DNA of 64,000 nt, from contig NC_030826.1 in NCBI RefSeq assembly GCF_001704415.2, positions 52,887,362 to 52,951,361 on the forward strand. The letters run 5' to 3'. Below are positions 11,650 to 26,600 of this stretch, piece after piece. The number at the start of each line of letters is the position of its first letter. Position 1 is the stretch's first letter. The notes below the pieces were generated by a model. It made no database searches, was not told the DNA's origin, and saw nothing but the letters and a program-made list of their open reading frames with translations. The position numbers were made by a program, and so were the translations under genes. The DNA comes from Capra hircus. Lineage: Eukaryota > Chordata > Mammalia > Artiodactyla > Bovidae.

Positions 11650-14600
11650 GTAGACACACCCAGGCCTCGCGGTGGGGTGGGGGCAGTGGGGGGCTCAGGA
11701 GGAACAACACCCGCTTCCCATGCTTTGTGTGCGTGGCCTTGAACCCTGCTAATCAGGGGTGGGTCCACAGATCAACATCCGCATTGCCTACCAGCAGGTC
11801 AGGTATTAGAAAGCTCAGGTCCGGCTGCCCTGGCCACTGAGACCGACTTGCTTTCTAACAAGACCTCCAGGTGATGCTGTGCGCATGAAGGCTGAGTGGC
11901 CCTGGCCACCACCTGTCTATCTTGACGTCACTAGACCCTCCGTACTGCACGGGGGGCAATCCCTGCCCACAGCCTCGAAAGGTGCGGCCCATTCGAGATG
12001 CAGTAGAAGGGTTTCCCAATTCTGAGACTTGGAGCAGAGAAAGGGGAAAGCAAGCGCTGTCTGACATGGCTCCCCACTGCCCTGCCTCCTCACTGGCGGC
12101 AGGTGGGGAAGGTGCAGTCCCCTCCGGACAGTCGGACCAGCCAGAGTTCCAGTGACTTAGCTCTCCTAGGCATTGCTCAGCTTGTCTGTGAGATGGGGGT
12201 AGTGGGCGTCCCCACCTTGTACAAATTCAGGCCACAGGGGTAGCTCAGTCAGGACCCAGACCAACCTCCCCTCACATCCCCCGAGATGGCTGGCATGGCC
12301 CCAAACTGGTCGCCCAGTTGTGTCCGACCCTTTGCGACCCTGCAGGCTACAGCCCGCCAGGCCCCTGTCCGTGGGATTTTTCAGGCAAGAATCCTGGAGT
12401 GGGCTGCCTTTTGTGTCTCTATGGTAACTTCCCGACCCAGGGTGTATCCACTTCTCCTGTGTCTCCTGCACTGCGGGCAGATTCTTCACCCCCTGAGCCA
12501 TCAGGGAAGCAACCCCTGACAAAGCACCGGTTTGGAGGCTGCAAGTCCCAGGTCGACGCATGAACAGGGCTGGTTCTGAGTCCTTTGTCCTTGGCTGTGG
12601 ATGGCTGACTTCACGTGTGTCCTTATGCCTTCTAAGGACGACAGTCATACTGGGTTAGGGCTCCCCTTAACTGCCTCTTGAAAATCTCTCTCTCCAAATC
12701 CAGTCACATCCTGAGGTGCTGGGGGTCACGGCTCCCACATGTGAATCAGGGGGACACAATTCAGCATCTAACAGCACCCCCAGGCAGCAAGGAAAGTCTG
12801 CCTTCAGCCAGGAGTGTGTGCTCTTGTGGCAAGAGTGTGGAGATGGCTTTGCCCCTACAAAGACACAGGCGCAGGGGGGCCTGCCTGGTGATCCAGTGAG
12901 AATCTGCTTCTTAGAATCTGCTTTGCAATGCCGGGGATTCAGGTCCAATCCGTAGTTGTGGAGCTAAGATCCTACGTGCCACAGGGCAACTAAGCCCATG
13001 TGTTGCCACGTGCCACTGAGACTCAATGCAGCCAAATCAATCAATCAGTATTTAAAAAAAAAAAAAAAGACACAGTCGGGGGAGGCTTTCATCACCGGTC
13101 TCCGCACCTTGACCGGACCCACCACCTTCTTCAAAGGGAGAAGGGCTCGATTCCCCTGGGTCCTGGGTCGCCAAGGACCCCACTCCTCCTGGGTGTCCCC
13201 CCACCCAGGTGAGAAGGCTCAAGCAGAGCCACAGAATCCTGTCCTTTCAGGTCCTCTACTCCCTGTTAAACCAAAGTGAAAACATGAGCGGCTGGCCCAG
13301 CGTGGTCTCAGAGGACATTGTGAAGCAAGTCCACAAGCTGAAGAACGAGATGTTTGTGATGAGTGGCAAGATCAAGGGGAAGACCCTGCTGCCCATCCCG
13401 GAGCACCTGGGCAGTCTGGATGGCACGCTGGAGTCCATGGAGAGGTCAGGGCCCTGTCGGGGAGCTGGAGGGGGGGTGGTCCCTGAACCCTCAGGGCAAG
13501 CTCCCCACAAACTGGTCTTGGTGCTGAAGCCCAGGAGGGCAGGACTGTGCCTTTAGGTGCTGAGTCTGAGACGGGGCATTGGAGCCCCCCAGACCCCACT
13601 AGGCAACGGCTGGACCCCGGTGCTCCAGCTCCCTCTTCATCACACACAGGCTCTAGAGCCTGCATCACCTGGTATGCCAAGAGCATCACGTCACCTAGGG
13701 TCACACAGGAAGGGGGATCCCCAGCTTTAGGGCGTGGGTACTGAGGAGCAGTGAGGGGCATGGAAGGGGTTTGCAGCAGGTGGAGGCTGCACTTCTGAGT
13801 GGAGGCTGGGGCTGCCCAAAGACCCCCCAGAAGCCCGAGGACCCCCAGGTGTCACCTTGCACCTGCCCGAGCGCCGTTTGCAACGGCACGGTGTGTGCAG
13901 CTCTTGAAGCTGTGGCAGTGCCCGCGTGCTCCCTTACTCCCTTCAGAGGGCGAGCGCTCCTGCAGGGCTCATCACACAGGCGGGCCCTCTAGGCCCCCAA
14001 CACTCACCCTGTGGTGACCTGATCAGAACTGCCTGGGAGCCAAGGCGCAACGTGGATTTTATTCCAGAGCTGGCTCCCCTCGTCCTCTTTCCTGGGGGAC
14101 ACCGGTACCCCGGGCAAGACCCAGTGTTGTTTCAGGCTCTGTCCTGGCCAAGGGCCATTGAGGATGGAGCTGGAGGAAGCCTGCGGGTGTAGCTGAGAGC
14201 GCCCCCCACCCGCCCCCAACCCTCGGCTCTGCAGGATCCCCTCCTCCCTGGACAACTCGCTGCTGCACGCCATCGAGACCATCATCATTGACTGGTCCCA
14301 CCAGATCCGGGACGTGCTGAGCAAGGACTCGGCCCAGGCCCTGCTGGACGGGCTGCACCCCCTGCCCCGAGTCGAGTTCGAGTTCTGGGATGCCCGGCTG
14401 ATGAACCTCAAGTACATCTACGAGCAGGTGATGGCTCTTCTGCCCCCAGTGGCCGGGCGCCCACTGGAGTCCTGAGCACCCAGCCTCCCTGAGGGGACCC
14501 GGGTAACCCGGATGGATCCCTCAGCGCCGGCTTGGAGGTCAGGCAGGCTTCATCTGGGGTCTGTTAAAAAAAAAAAAAAAAATTGATCTCCTTTTCTCCT

Positions 14601-17600
14601 TTGCAGCTCAATAGGCCCAAAGTGAATAAAATAGTTGAGATCCTGGAAAAAGCCAAAAGTTGCTACTGGCCAGCCCTGCAAAACGTGTACACGAATGTCA
14701 CCGAAGGTGAGCGGGTGGCCCTATGAGACTGTCCCCCCTCCACCAGAGGAAGGTGTCAGCACCGCCTGGGCAGGCCCCTTGCCAGCCCTGGGGATGAGGC
14801 GGGGTCTGCCTCCCCCCGCACCGTCAGCAGCTTCCTGGAGTCCCGCCCTTTGAGGGAGCAGGTGTCTGTAAACACACTGAGCTGCCCGTCACCGCTTCTC
14901 GCCATCAGGGATGGGGGCCAGTTTCTGCTCCCGTGGGGATGAGCCCCTGTTCTTGTTCCACGCAGGCCTGAAGGAAGCCAGTGATATCGTTCTGTACCTG
15001 AAGCCCCTGAGGATCCTGCTGGAGGAGATGGAACAGGCCGACTTCACGGCGGTACATCAGCTGGAGAGGGTCCCTTGGCTGGCTTGGCAGGCTCTGGGCT
15101 TGTGTCTTGGGGCGGCAAGGGGCTGCGGGCTTCCTGGCTGTGGTCAGGCACAAGTACTGGGTGGGGGCATCTCTTCTTGCCCTTGGAGTTTCCCCCTCCT
15201 GGAGCCATGTGGAGTGGGGAGCTGAGGTGCTGTGACCAAGTGCCTGCCCGCCTATCTCTCCCCAGCTCCCAACCTTCATCACCAAGGTGCTATACACCAT
15301 CTGCTTCATCTGGGCCACCTCCGAGCACTACAATACACCCTCCAGGATCATTGTCATACTGCAGGAGTTCTGCAACCAGCTCATCGACATGGTAGCCCCC
15401 AGGCCCCAGTGCCTTCCCTCCCCCACCCCCAGCGTTCCCCTCCCCCATCCCACCCTGCATCCCGGTCCATGTTCCCCAGCAGTTTAAAAACGGGCACAGA
15501 TGTGGGTGCAAGAATTTTCAGGCTCCAGAAGGCTAGGGCCCCCTGGGTGGCCACCCAGGGTTCTCCCAAGACCTGGGCAGAACTAACCCAACCTGCCTCA
15601 TGCTGGGAGGGAGGAGGAATGAGAGAGGGGCTGCTCACCGAGTCCCCGCACCCCAAGACTCAACCGGGGGCTTTGAGGGGTTTATCTCCTCTGACAACAC
15701 CCATTCCCTTTCCTTCTTCCATTTCACAAGCACACGTTACACAGCCTCCAAGGTCTGAGTTGCAGCTTTGGGCCCTGAGCTACCAGAGTGAGTGAGAATC
15801 AGGCTCGTGGTCCTGTCTCCCAGCCTAGAGGGACGCGGTGGCCCAGGGTCCTGCAGCCAGAGCAGGACTGCCTTTGTGGGCCCCTCATCATCCGCCTCCA
15901 GAGTCTGGTGGTGCCGTGACCTTGACCTGGGCCGAGAGGCCCTGCAACTGGCCCTGGGTGGGCAGACTGGCTAGGCCACGAGCCTGAGGGACAGCAGGTG
16001 TGTCAGAAGAAGTGGTCTAGTGGCCTGGGGCAGGGCAAGAGGATCGTTTTAACCGACCATGTAGCTGTGGACCTGGGTATCATCTGGGTGTGACCCCTCC
16101 GGCTCAACTTGGGAACATCTTCCCTTCCGCCCAGACGCGGACCTTCCTGAGCCCTGAGGAGGTGCTGAAAGGCCTGCAGGGGGAAATTGAGGAGGTTCTG
16201 ATCGGCATCTCTCTGTCCGTGAATGTCCTGAAGGAGCTGTACCGGGCCTACGACTTCTGTTGTGCAAACATGAAGCTTTTCTTCAAGGTACAGCCTGGGC
16301 TGCGGACAGCGGATGAGGGGAAAGAAGTTGGGGTGATGTGGACCCCATGGCACCCCATGGACCTGCATTTTCTCTCTCTTTCTCCTAGAACAACAAGGAG
16401 CCGGTGCCTTGGGAATTCCCTTCTTCTCTTGCCTTTTCCAGAATAAATTCCTTCTTCCGCCGCGTCCAGACCATCGAGGTAAAGGTGGACTTTGGCTCCC
16501 CTCCCTCTCAGGAGAACTGTCTTCTGTCCTTGTCGTGCTTGCACATGGCCTGCCAGGAGGGAAATAAAAGTCACACCCAAACACCCGTGTGACAGCTTCC
16601 CCAAGGGGAAAGCCAAGTCCCTGGGCTGCCCCCACCAGGCCCAGAGCTGGCAACCCGGAACAAAGCGGCCCATTTCAGTTGCTTTCCCCTTTTCTCCTGC
16701 CTTCTGTCCACAAGCAGGTTAATGACAAGTTCATTGACCTGGGTCAGGAAGCCTGCAGGCCAAGGGAGAGGGTGAGTGGGGCTAAGTTAGCACATCTGAG
16801 GTCTGCAGAAGGACCTTATTTGGATACATGGAACGACACGGAATACATGGAGCGACACGGGACAAATAACACTTTTAAAGAGGTTCAGAACAGGTTCCTC
16901 TGGGGAGAAGAGGTAAGAGGTGAAGGCGTGTGTAGTGCAAGAAGGTTTTCCTTCTTGTTTTGTGTTCTGTAGGGGGTCTCTTTTTTTAGATATACTTTGT
17001 ACACATGTTACACTATTTAAAAAAATGAAGCAGGGTTGAGGGGTGGATCCTTGAACCACTGGGCAGTGATTTTTTGAGGGATGTTGTCAGCCGGGGCTCT
17101 GGGAAGGCCTCTATGGTTCCCATCCACACCCTCTGGGAGGCAGAGCAGGAAACCCCTTGAGATGCCATATCTCGGTCACAGAGTGTTTCTTCATGCCCCA
17201 AGGTGCCCAGCCCGAGAACTTGAGGGCCCCAGCCGAGTTTCTGGCCAAATAGCTGCTGGTTCCTACACTGTAGATTCTGAATCGGGATGGAGCTGCTGGG
17301 AAAAGAGGGGCTGCCAGGGAAAGAGCGGGGAACGGCCATGCTGCCCACCCTTGCCCGACGGGCCATGCCAGCTGCGCCACCCGCCTCTGGTGTGAGGGGC
17401 CCAGAATGTGGGGCGTGGCAACGCTGCTACTTTCCAGTAGGTTCGCTTGGGTCATATCTCGATACACCTTGGATCTTTGGTGGGAAACGGCACCAACCTC
17501 GTCTCCGGCTTAGGGGAGGGCTGGAGCGCCCTGCAAGCACGGATCAGGCACATAGGGGCTGCTTGTGGTCCTCAATGAGGATTTGGGGGCCTCAAAGGGG

Positions 17601-20600
17601 AAACGAGAGCTACAGACAGAAGTAATAGATTGCTCAGTAGGACTGAATGGGGTTAAATGCCAAACCAGCGATCCTGGAAAGGAAGGTACCATCTCAGCTA
17701 AAGGAGCTGGAGAAGGCAAGTCTCGGAGGGAACGAGCAAGTGGGATTTACCTGTAAACATCCATCAGGCACCCAGTACATGAGGCTGTGAGGGACCACCG
17801 TCTGCCTTTCTGACCGCTTCCTCCCACAGCCCAGGAAGTGGGGCCCCTGTAAAGTGTGACTTTACTTAGAGACGCATGTCACCCAGTGTTGGGTCAGGAC
17901 AAGATCTCCACCTTCATCTCCTCCTCCTCCATGATCACAACTGGGAGATTAGTCACAGGACTCTTACTTCCGTCCCTCTGTCTGCATCCCTGAAACGGCT
18001 TTAGAGAACATTAACACTGATAAGCAGAGGGCCCCTCCGGACTGCTGTGTGGCCCAGGGGCTCCTCCCCTCGGGAGTCAGTCAGGAAACTGAATTGACGA
18101 AGGTGTGGGGGTTTCCTCCACCAGGATCTTTATAAAACAGCCATCGAGTTTCTGAAGCTGGAGAAGATTGAGCTCGGGGGCGTGAGGGGAAACATTCTCG
18201 GAAGCCAGGTGGCCCAGATCTATGACGAGGTCTTCGAGCTGGTGAAGGTTTTCGCCGACTGCAAATATGATCCCCTGGACCCCGGAGATTCGGTAAGTTA
18301 GGGGGCCTGGGCAGGGTCAACGACAAATGCTCCGAGGGTGGGAAGGCATGCAGAGGGGAGAGCATGTGGTGGAAAAAAGACAGCACAAGAACTCTGCCCT
18401 CATGACAGTGAACTTGCTGAGAAGTAACCTGAATCCCAGTGGGTGGGCTTAGAGTGCGCCCACTCCCGGCTTTGCATGCTGGTCAAGGTTCTAAGCTTGG
18501 TGATTTAATTTGCTTCCAGAGTTTTGATGATGACTACGCTGATTTCGAGACCAAAATTCAAGATCTGGATAGGAGGCTGGCCACCATCTTCTGCCAAGGG
18601 TTTGATGACTGCAATTCTATTGAGTCCAGTGCAAAGGTAGGTGCGGGTGGGGAGTGTGCCCTGACAGGATTCGTCACACCGGCTCCGTGATGCTGAGAAC
18701 AGTTGTTCAGTCGCTCAGTCGTGTCCGATTCTTTGCGACCCCATGGACTGCAGCACTTCAGGCCTCCTTGTCCATCACCAACTCCCAGAGCTTACTCAAA
18801 CTCATGTCCATTGAGTAGGTGATACCATCCATCTCATCCTCTGTCATCCCCTTCTCCTGCCTTCAATCTTTCCCAGCATCAGGCTGTTTTCCAATGAGTC
18901 AGTTCTTCGTATCAGGTGGCCAAAGTATTGGAGTTTCAGCTTCAGCATCAGTCCTTCCTGTGAACGGTTGCAGAATCGGTCTAATCATGCAGTCTGGAGA
19001 TTGTAGGTGAAGAGCCAGGCCCAGAAAGGACAGCGGCCTTTCTTAGTGCCTTAGAGAGTCGGCAGTGGGAACCTTGAGTAGCTTGTGAGGGGGTCTTACT
19101 GCTACCTCTCATCTTAAGAGAGGAAAGTGAGCGTGGGGTCATACTGAGTCCTGCTCTCCATTTGTCCTTCTTTGATTCAGTTCCCTCATTACTCATATAA
19201 GGAGCACAAGTTAGATGCAGAGTTGCTCTAAAAAATAAAACACATCCACATTTTGAGCTGCTGAACCACACTGACTCTTTCTTAACATTTGAGATCCGAG
19301 AATACACAGTATTCTGTGTCTACACACACAATACACAGTATTATGACAGGGAGTCATTTCTGGGTGGTGGGGTGACGGCTAATATTTTCCTGTCTTCTGT
19401 GTACCTTTCTACTATCTCCAGGTTGTGTGGGTTAGGTGTATAGCACTTGTACAGTTAGAAGAAGGAAATGCTTATGAAAACATTAAAAAAAAAAAAAAAC
19501 CAGATTGCAGAAAAGCACTAACGCCCCTAGAGACCATCAGTTTGAAAGAGAAACCCAAACGGCCAATACTTGCATAGGTTGTTGGTCTGGCCTTGCAAAT
19601 GATTGGGAAAGTGCAAGTTAAAACCACAAGGGGCCTTTGTCACTGGTCAAACTGGCTGGAGCTGTGAGGAGCTGGACACTCGTCCCCTCTGCTGGTTGGT
19701 GCACCCCTCCCGCAGGACCCCTCAGCAGCGAGCGTATCAGGGGCGGGGGGCACATGGAGATGGGTTCCTGGACCTTCCCGGTCCAAGTTCACGAGGCAGC
19801 CAGCATTTGGTGCCGACCTGCCAGGATGTTCCTTTGCCTTTTGAGTATTTCTAAAGCAAAAATGCTTGAGGCCTTGAAGCTCTGCAAGTGAAACAATCAA
19901 TTAAGTCTTGGATGGAGTTGGTGCTCCAGGCGAAATATCAGTGAATGCAAATTAATACAGAGCCTCCGTGCTGTTCCCTTCTCTGAACACCCTTCCCCTT
20001 GGAGCCGCCTCGGGCACCTCCCTGGAGAGGCCCCCCACTCACCTCCTCCTCCCAGCGGGAGCTCTCCCCTCGCAGCCATTGCCAGCACCGACCTGCTTGG
20101 TTTTCCTTCTTCATGCTTGGCTCTCCCTGGCATCTACTGTGTGCTGATCTCCTCATGTCTGTCGTCCTCCCAACTAGAATATAAACTCCCTGAGGGCAGG
20201 TGCTTGGTTCGGGTTGACGCAGAACCAAGCCCAGTGCAAAGCCAGGCTTTCCTGGTGGAGGGAACCGGCCCCCACTGAGGCAGTGGAGCTGTTCCCTGCT
20301 GACTCCCTGGCAGACCTTAGGGGGGAACCAGAGGCTGTTAGCCCCAGGGCTACCCAAGTGCAAAGGGTCCCAAGTAAGGTTGCCAGCCAGCACCTCCATT
20401 TGGAAATGCCGGTCCTCCCCTGTGGTGGGGTCTCCAGAATGAAGACGATGCTGGAGCTGATGGACTGAGGCACCAGTTAGCCCTTCTTGCCTGTGGTGGG
20501 GATGAAACCAGGAGAAGCTCACCCTCAGGCCTCTTGGAGGCTGGGTGCCACCTTGTGCTGTCTTTCGGTGATGGGGAAGGAGGTGGGTTGAGGTGTCCAC

Positions 20601-23600
20601 GCCAAGTCGCCAGAGACCATAGGTGCCCCCTTGGAGGGGAGGAGCTGGCCAAGAAGGAACTCTGGGTGGCACGTGTGGGACTGAAGTCCACTACCTGGGT
20701 GTTTTCACAGGCACTTCCCCACTCCGCCTTGGCCTAAATCAGCTTCTGTACTCCGCAAGAGAAAGTCCTTTTCAGACACGTGACTTTGTGTTAGATGAGA
20801 AAGAAAATAAGTCAGGAAGACTCTCGTAAACTATCCCTGTCTCCATCTGCTCATCTTCCTTCCCATACTGAAGAGCATTTTCTTCCCATTTGACAACCCT
20901 CTGCTCTAATTAGGACAGGCCCTTGGGGTGCCCTCCCGCCCGTCCGCTTGACCCCCTGCGTGTTCCCCAGCTGCCGGGATGCTATTTCTCGCTGTCAGTA
21001 ATTCACACGCAGCTGGGAAGGTTCTAGAGCAATTTTCCACACAACCTCCTCCTGGCAGAAAATGAAATTAACCTCCTTCCCAGAAGCCAGGGGCCAGAAA
21101 ACATGTGAGCGTGAAATAAAGGGAAGAGGGAGGAAAAAAGTCAAGAGGGTTGTCAAGCAATGGAACGTGCTTTTCCCACCTGCTCTGTGGCAGGTTTCAG
21201 ACAGGACACCGGTGACCTCGTGTGTGGGGAGCACTCGCCCCCCACCACTGCAGGGAGTCGTGGTTAGCAACTTGGGGTCACAGCATCTTCCCGGGAGTCA
21301 GTGGCTACTCTCGTTGACTTTCAGGGACCTAAAAATCTCTCCTGCTTTCTCAGCAGCCACTATTCCACCCTTTCCCCAAAAGGCCACTTTTAGACACAGT
21401 AGTGGTCTTAGTTTTCATACTGAAAACTAGGCAAGTCTGAGACTTGGGTCCAGGCTTTCAGGGTCCAAGGGCTCAGGCAGGCGTGGGGACTTCCCTGGTG
21501 GCCCCTGGCTGGCTGGGAGCTTCCTAAACGTCCAGCAAGTGTCACACTGTCCAGCCCACATGGCTACTCTCTGCAGGCTGCAGTAAGGGCCCCTTTCCCA
21601 GTGCTCAGGCACAGCCCCGTCCCCCCGCTGCCTACAGGCCTCCCATCACTGCGAGAGGATTTTTTAAGAAACTCACCCCTATGTTGCCACTTGAGCCACC
21701 CTCTGATGCCAGCCAGGACCGCAACCAAAACATCCAGGTGATCCTCCCTTATTCTCTTCTATGAGCTTTCTGTTTGTTTAGCGAATGTGAGTGCGTAGCA
21801 TTCTCAGACCCTCAGTGTGATGAGTTCAATACGTGCAGGGTGCTCAGGCATGGTTACTGCTCTCAGAGTGAGGTGACGACCCCTGCTGCAGTAATCAGGT
21901 TGGGGTGCTTGGGCTGGTAGGCCATGGGTACCTGAGCTGTCCCAGCTCCTTGAGGACTCTGGAAGCCCATGCTTGAACCTCTGCGGTCACGGCCTGTGAG
22001 TGTGCCAAGCTTTCCCTGTAATCTCCGCAAAGCCCCAGGGCTGAGCACTCCCTGGAAGTCGGCACTTCCTGCTCTGGGCACCCGCACAGTATTTGAACCC
22101 CATCCCCATCCCCTCTGCCACATCTACCCAGTCAACCCAGGGCTGAGCATGGGGCCCTTGGTTGGTGGATTGAACTGAGTCCACTAGAGAGAAGTGTTGA
22201 GGTGCAGACCCCTAGGACCTGTGAATTATTGAAAATAGGGTCTCCCAGATGTAATTGAGATGTTCACTGAGGGCCTCCTGCTGGCCTCCTGTGCCTTAAT
22301 CCAATGATCCTGGGGTCTGTGTCAGAAGAAGAGGAAAGCCACAGGGCCAGACATACATAGGGAAGATGGCTCCGTGACGAAGGGGGCAGAGGGTCCAGTG
22401 ATGGGTCTACACGCCGAGGATTGCTGGCCACCCAGGGACTCTCCCCTGGAGCCTTCAGAGGGAGCACAGCTCTTTCCACCTTGATTAAAACTTGTTGCCT
22501 CCAGGCTGTGAGGGAATTAAGTCTGCTGTTGAAGCTTCCCAGGTCACAGTGCTCTGGATGGCAGCCCCGGGAGGCTCCTGTGGGCTCCTCCCCATACCAG
22601 CGTTTGGCAAGTTTAGTGGTTCAGGGACCCCATGTAGTGTAAGACAAGCCTGCCCCTCACCTCTTTTCCCCCAGAGCACTTTTCAGAGTGCTTCCCGAGT
22701 GGTTTCTCCTGCCTGGGTGGGTCCTTGAGGATCAGTGGTCTTCCATGAGAATTATTGATTCTCATGACAAAGAGATTTCTCAATCCCGTCGTAGCGCAAG
22801 CCCTGGTTATATAGATAGCTGCTTTTCTCCCCCAATTTTTTAAAATGGTATTTCCTAACTGTTTAAATCTTCTTTGCCCAAACTCTGATTTCTCCTGGTC
22901 CTGAAACAAATCTTTTTCTAGACCTTAAACCTAGGTTGTACTGTTGGTTTATAAGTTGAGTATGTGGGGACCCAGCATACATCAAGATGGGAATCGTAGA
23001 AGCAGCTGGTTAGCCGGTTGCTACACAGAGCAAACTTCCTGGTGTTGAAGGCACGTGTCTTCCTACTTCTGAAGGCTGACCCCACAGAGTGTCCAAGCCG
23101 TGGATGATGCCGGGCATGGGGGAGGGGATGGGCCCCCCCCAGCAGGGCCCCCCCGAGCAGGGCCCCTTCAGCAAAGAAGGTTCACTCCTTTCTCTCCAGC
23201 TTCTGCACATGTGTGGGGGCCTCTTGGAACGGCCTCTGATTCTCACTGAGGTGGTGCCCAGGTACTCGGTCATGCTGGAGCTGTTTGACACTGAGCTGGA
23301 CAACACCAAGATCCTGTATGACGCCCAGATCGCGGCCTCAGCAGACGGCAACATCCCCCCCATTCACAAAAACATGCCCCCCGTGGCCGGACAGCTCAAG
23401 TGGAGCCTGGAGCTGCAGGAGAGGCTGGAGGCGCCCATGAGGGACCTCAAGCACATCGACCACCCGTGAGTGAGGGCCCTGGGCTGGCAGCACTCCTCCG
23501 TCCCCACCCTGAGGCAGACCCAACGCCTCCCATCGGCCAAGCCTTTCCTTCCCAGAGCACGGTCCCAGGAGAGACCCCAGGAGCGCATGCCCCCTACTCT

Positions 23601-26600
23601 GAACAGCTGGCCAGAGCAGGGAGTTGGCCACCGTTACTTGTGTCTGGCAGAGCCTGGAAGGCAGGCGGATGAGCACGAGAGCTCACAGCAGAACGAGGGA
23701 GGCTGTTGGCTTCAGGGCAGGAGAAGGGTGTCCTGTGTGTTTGGTTGGAAGGCATATCTGGCTCTCTGGTTGGTCCTAAGTTGGAAGAAAAGAGAGGAAT
23801 TCGGGAAGCCTGGAGGTTATGAATCAAGTCGTGGCCATTCGAGGCCAATATTACAAGGGTTAGCATTTGACCTTCTGGATTAGATGCTACCTACATAGGG
23901 CATCGTCTATTTGTATGTTCAGGGTCTCAACCTGGAAGAAACGAGAGAGCTGGCTGGCTGCTGCAATACTCCGAGGTCTGAAAGCCTCGGTTGGGGTGCC
24001 AGTGAGGCCCCATGGGAGACAGTATCTGACCCTCCCCCTAACTCTGATTCCAGGGTCATGTCCAGTGTGGAGGCCAAGCTAATCTACCAGAAATATGATG
24101 AGATGATGGAGCTGCTGAGAAGCTACCGCGAGAGGATCTACCAGCAGTGGGTGGCGGGGGTGGACAAGGACTGCCACTTCAACCTGGGGCAGCCCCTGAT
24201 CCAGCGGGACCCTGTCACCAATCTCATCCGGGTCAACTTCAGCAAAGCGGTAGGTGCCATCTGCTTCCTCATGGGGCAAGCTCATGCAGCTCTGAGGCTC
24301 ACCCCCTCCTCCCGACAGCACAAATCTGTGGGGCTGATGTTTATGTCACATTTACCCTGAAGCTTCATTATTGAAGTGTTGCTTGAAGTGTGCCTGGGAT
24401 ATGTTTAAGATATGAGACAATCATAGCATCCTTGAATATAGCTTGAATGAGTGTACTGTTTTAAAGCTGGGCCACGTTTCATAGGGTCCCAAGAAGAACC
24501 ATCAGGTTGAGAATTTAAAAAAAAAAAAACAAAAAAAAAACCGGTCTTTGTAGGATCTGAATAAATAAGCCCCCTGGTCGAGCTGGGGATGCTAGAGGGA
24601 AGCCACACCATCTGGGGCTGAAACCAGATGGTTAGCCATGTGCCAGGGCAGAATTGGGAGCAGCCTGGACCTCCACAAGCACGGCCCCACACAAGCGTGT
24701 CAGCCTTGCTTGTGAAGTCAGCAGTGATTTCAGCAAGGCAGGGACCCCACGTGTGACTTTCCCTCTTCCACTAACATCTGTTCTTTCATTCAACAAACAT
24801 TTACTAAGCACTTACTTTGTGTATGTGCTTGGGATAAATTAGCGAACCAACAAAGATCTCTGTCCTTCTGGAGCTTGCCTCCTACAGAGCGAAGGGGGCA
24901 GGCGGTGGTGGAAGGGCCAGGAGAAGCGGGGAGGGAGCAATAAACTAGCGTAACAGGTCTCACACGAGGAGGAGGTGGCGATCGGTACCTCAAAGAAAGG
25001 TGGGGGCAGGTGAGGGCCTCATGGACTGAGCTGGACGAAGGGGGCATCCTGATTCTGCCAGCAGAGCCTGTCCCCCAGGGGGGCCTCCCCACAGCTCCCC
25101 CCAGCTCCCCCTGGGGGCTGCAGAAGCCTCCCAGGGACAGACCCACACGTGTGCGGCCAAGCGCTGTGCCATGAGACCTGACCACTTCTGTCCTCTTCAC
25201 TCGCCTCAGTTGGTGGCTGTGCTGAGAGAGGTCAAGTACCTGAGCTTTCAGCAGCAGCAGGACATCCCCAGGAGCGCCGAGAACCTGTTCTCCCAGCACG
25301 AAACCTTCCGGAAGTTCGTGGGCAACTTGGAGCTCGTTGTTGGCTGGTACAATGAGGTGAGCTGGTGCTGCACCGCATTTTTGGTCGCCGCATTTGGGGG
25401 GGTTTCGTTTAGGACAAAGGTGTACGAGCCCCACGTGGAGCAGAAGGGAGTGCGTTTCTGTGGATGAGTGGCTGGAGCCTCCCTCTGGGTGAATCCCTGT
25501 CCCTGCCTTTTCCACCTCCTATAGTCGCCCGCATTCCTGGGCTGGAGGCCACATCACGCCACCCGCGGATCACAGCACCTCCGCTCCTGATCACAGCACG
25601 TCACACTCCCTTCTCATCTGTTTTATCGGCTCCCTCTTATAAGGACCTTGCCATCCAGTTGGGCCCACCTGACGTCAAGGTCCTTCAGTGAATCACGCTG
25701 CAAACCCTCTTTTTCGCCAAAGGCGATGTGACATAGTGTCACAGGTCTTGGGAATTAGGAAGCGGCCATCGTTGCGGGCCATTATTCAGCCTACCATAGA
25801 CGCCTCGTCCAAAAGGGGCCAATGAATTTCTCTCTCCTTGAACCCTGGGAATTTGGGTTTGTTTTGCCAAGAAAATGCACGGGTCATAGCAAACACCCTC
25901 TTCCAACAACACAAGAGAAGACTCTACACATGGACATCACCAGATGGTCAACACAGAAATCAGATTGATTATATTCTTTGCAGCCAAAGACGGAGAAGCT
26001 CTATACAGTCAACAAAAACAAGACCGGGAGCTGACTGTGGCTCAGATCATGACCTCCTTATTACCAAATTCAGACTTAAATTGAAGAAAGCAGGGAAAAC
26101 CGCTGGACTATTCTGGTATGACCTAAATCAAATCCCTTATGATTATACAGTGGAAGTGAGGAATAGATTTAAGGGTCTAGATCTGATAGATAGAGTGCCT
26201 GATGAACTATGGAAGGAGGTTCGTGACATTGTACAGGAGACAGGGATCAAGACCATCCCCATGGAAAAGAAATGCAAAAAAGCAAAATGGCTGTCTGGGG
26301 AGGCCTTACAAATAGCTGTGAAAAGAAGAGAGGCAAAAAGCAAAGGAGAAAAGGAAAGATATAAGCATCTGAATGCAGAGTTCCAAAGAATAGCAAGAAG
26401 AGATAAGAAAGCCTTCTTCAGCGATTAATGCAAAGAAATAGAGGAAAAGAACAGAACGGGAAAGACTAGAGATCTCTTCAAGAAAATTAGAGCTACCAAG
26501 GGAACATTTCATGCAAAGATGGGCTCGATAAAGGACAGAAATGGTATGGACCTAACAGAAGCAGAAGATACTAAGAAGAGGTGGCAAGAATACATGGAAG

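Noticed and set aside
19938..20672. 244-residue open frame on the minus strand
   Set aside because: Lies in intron 10, shows no domain, low-complexity composition and overlaps other open frames; typical of GC-rich non-coding DNA.
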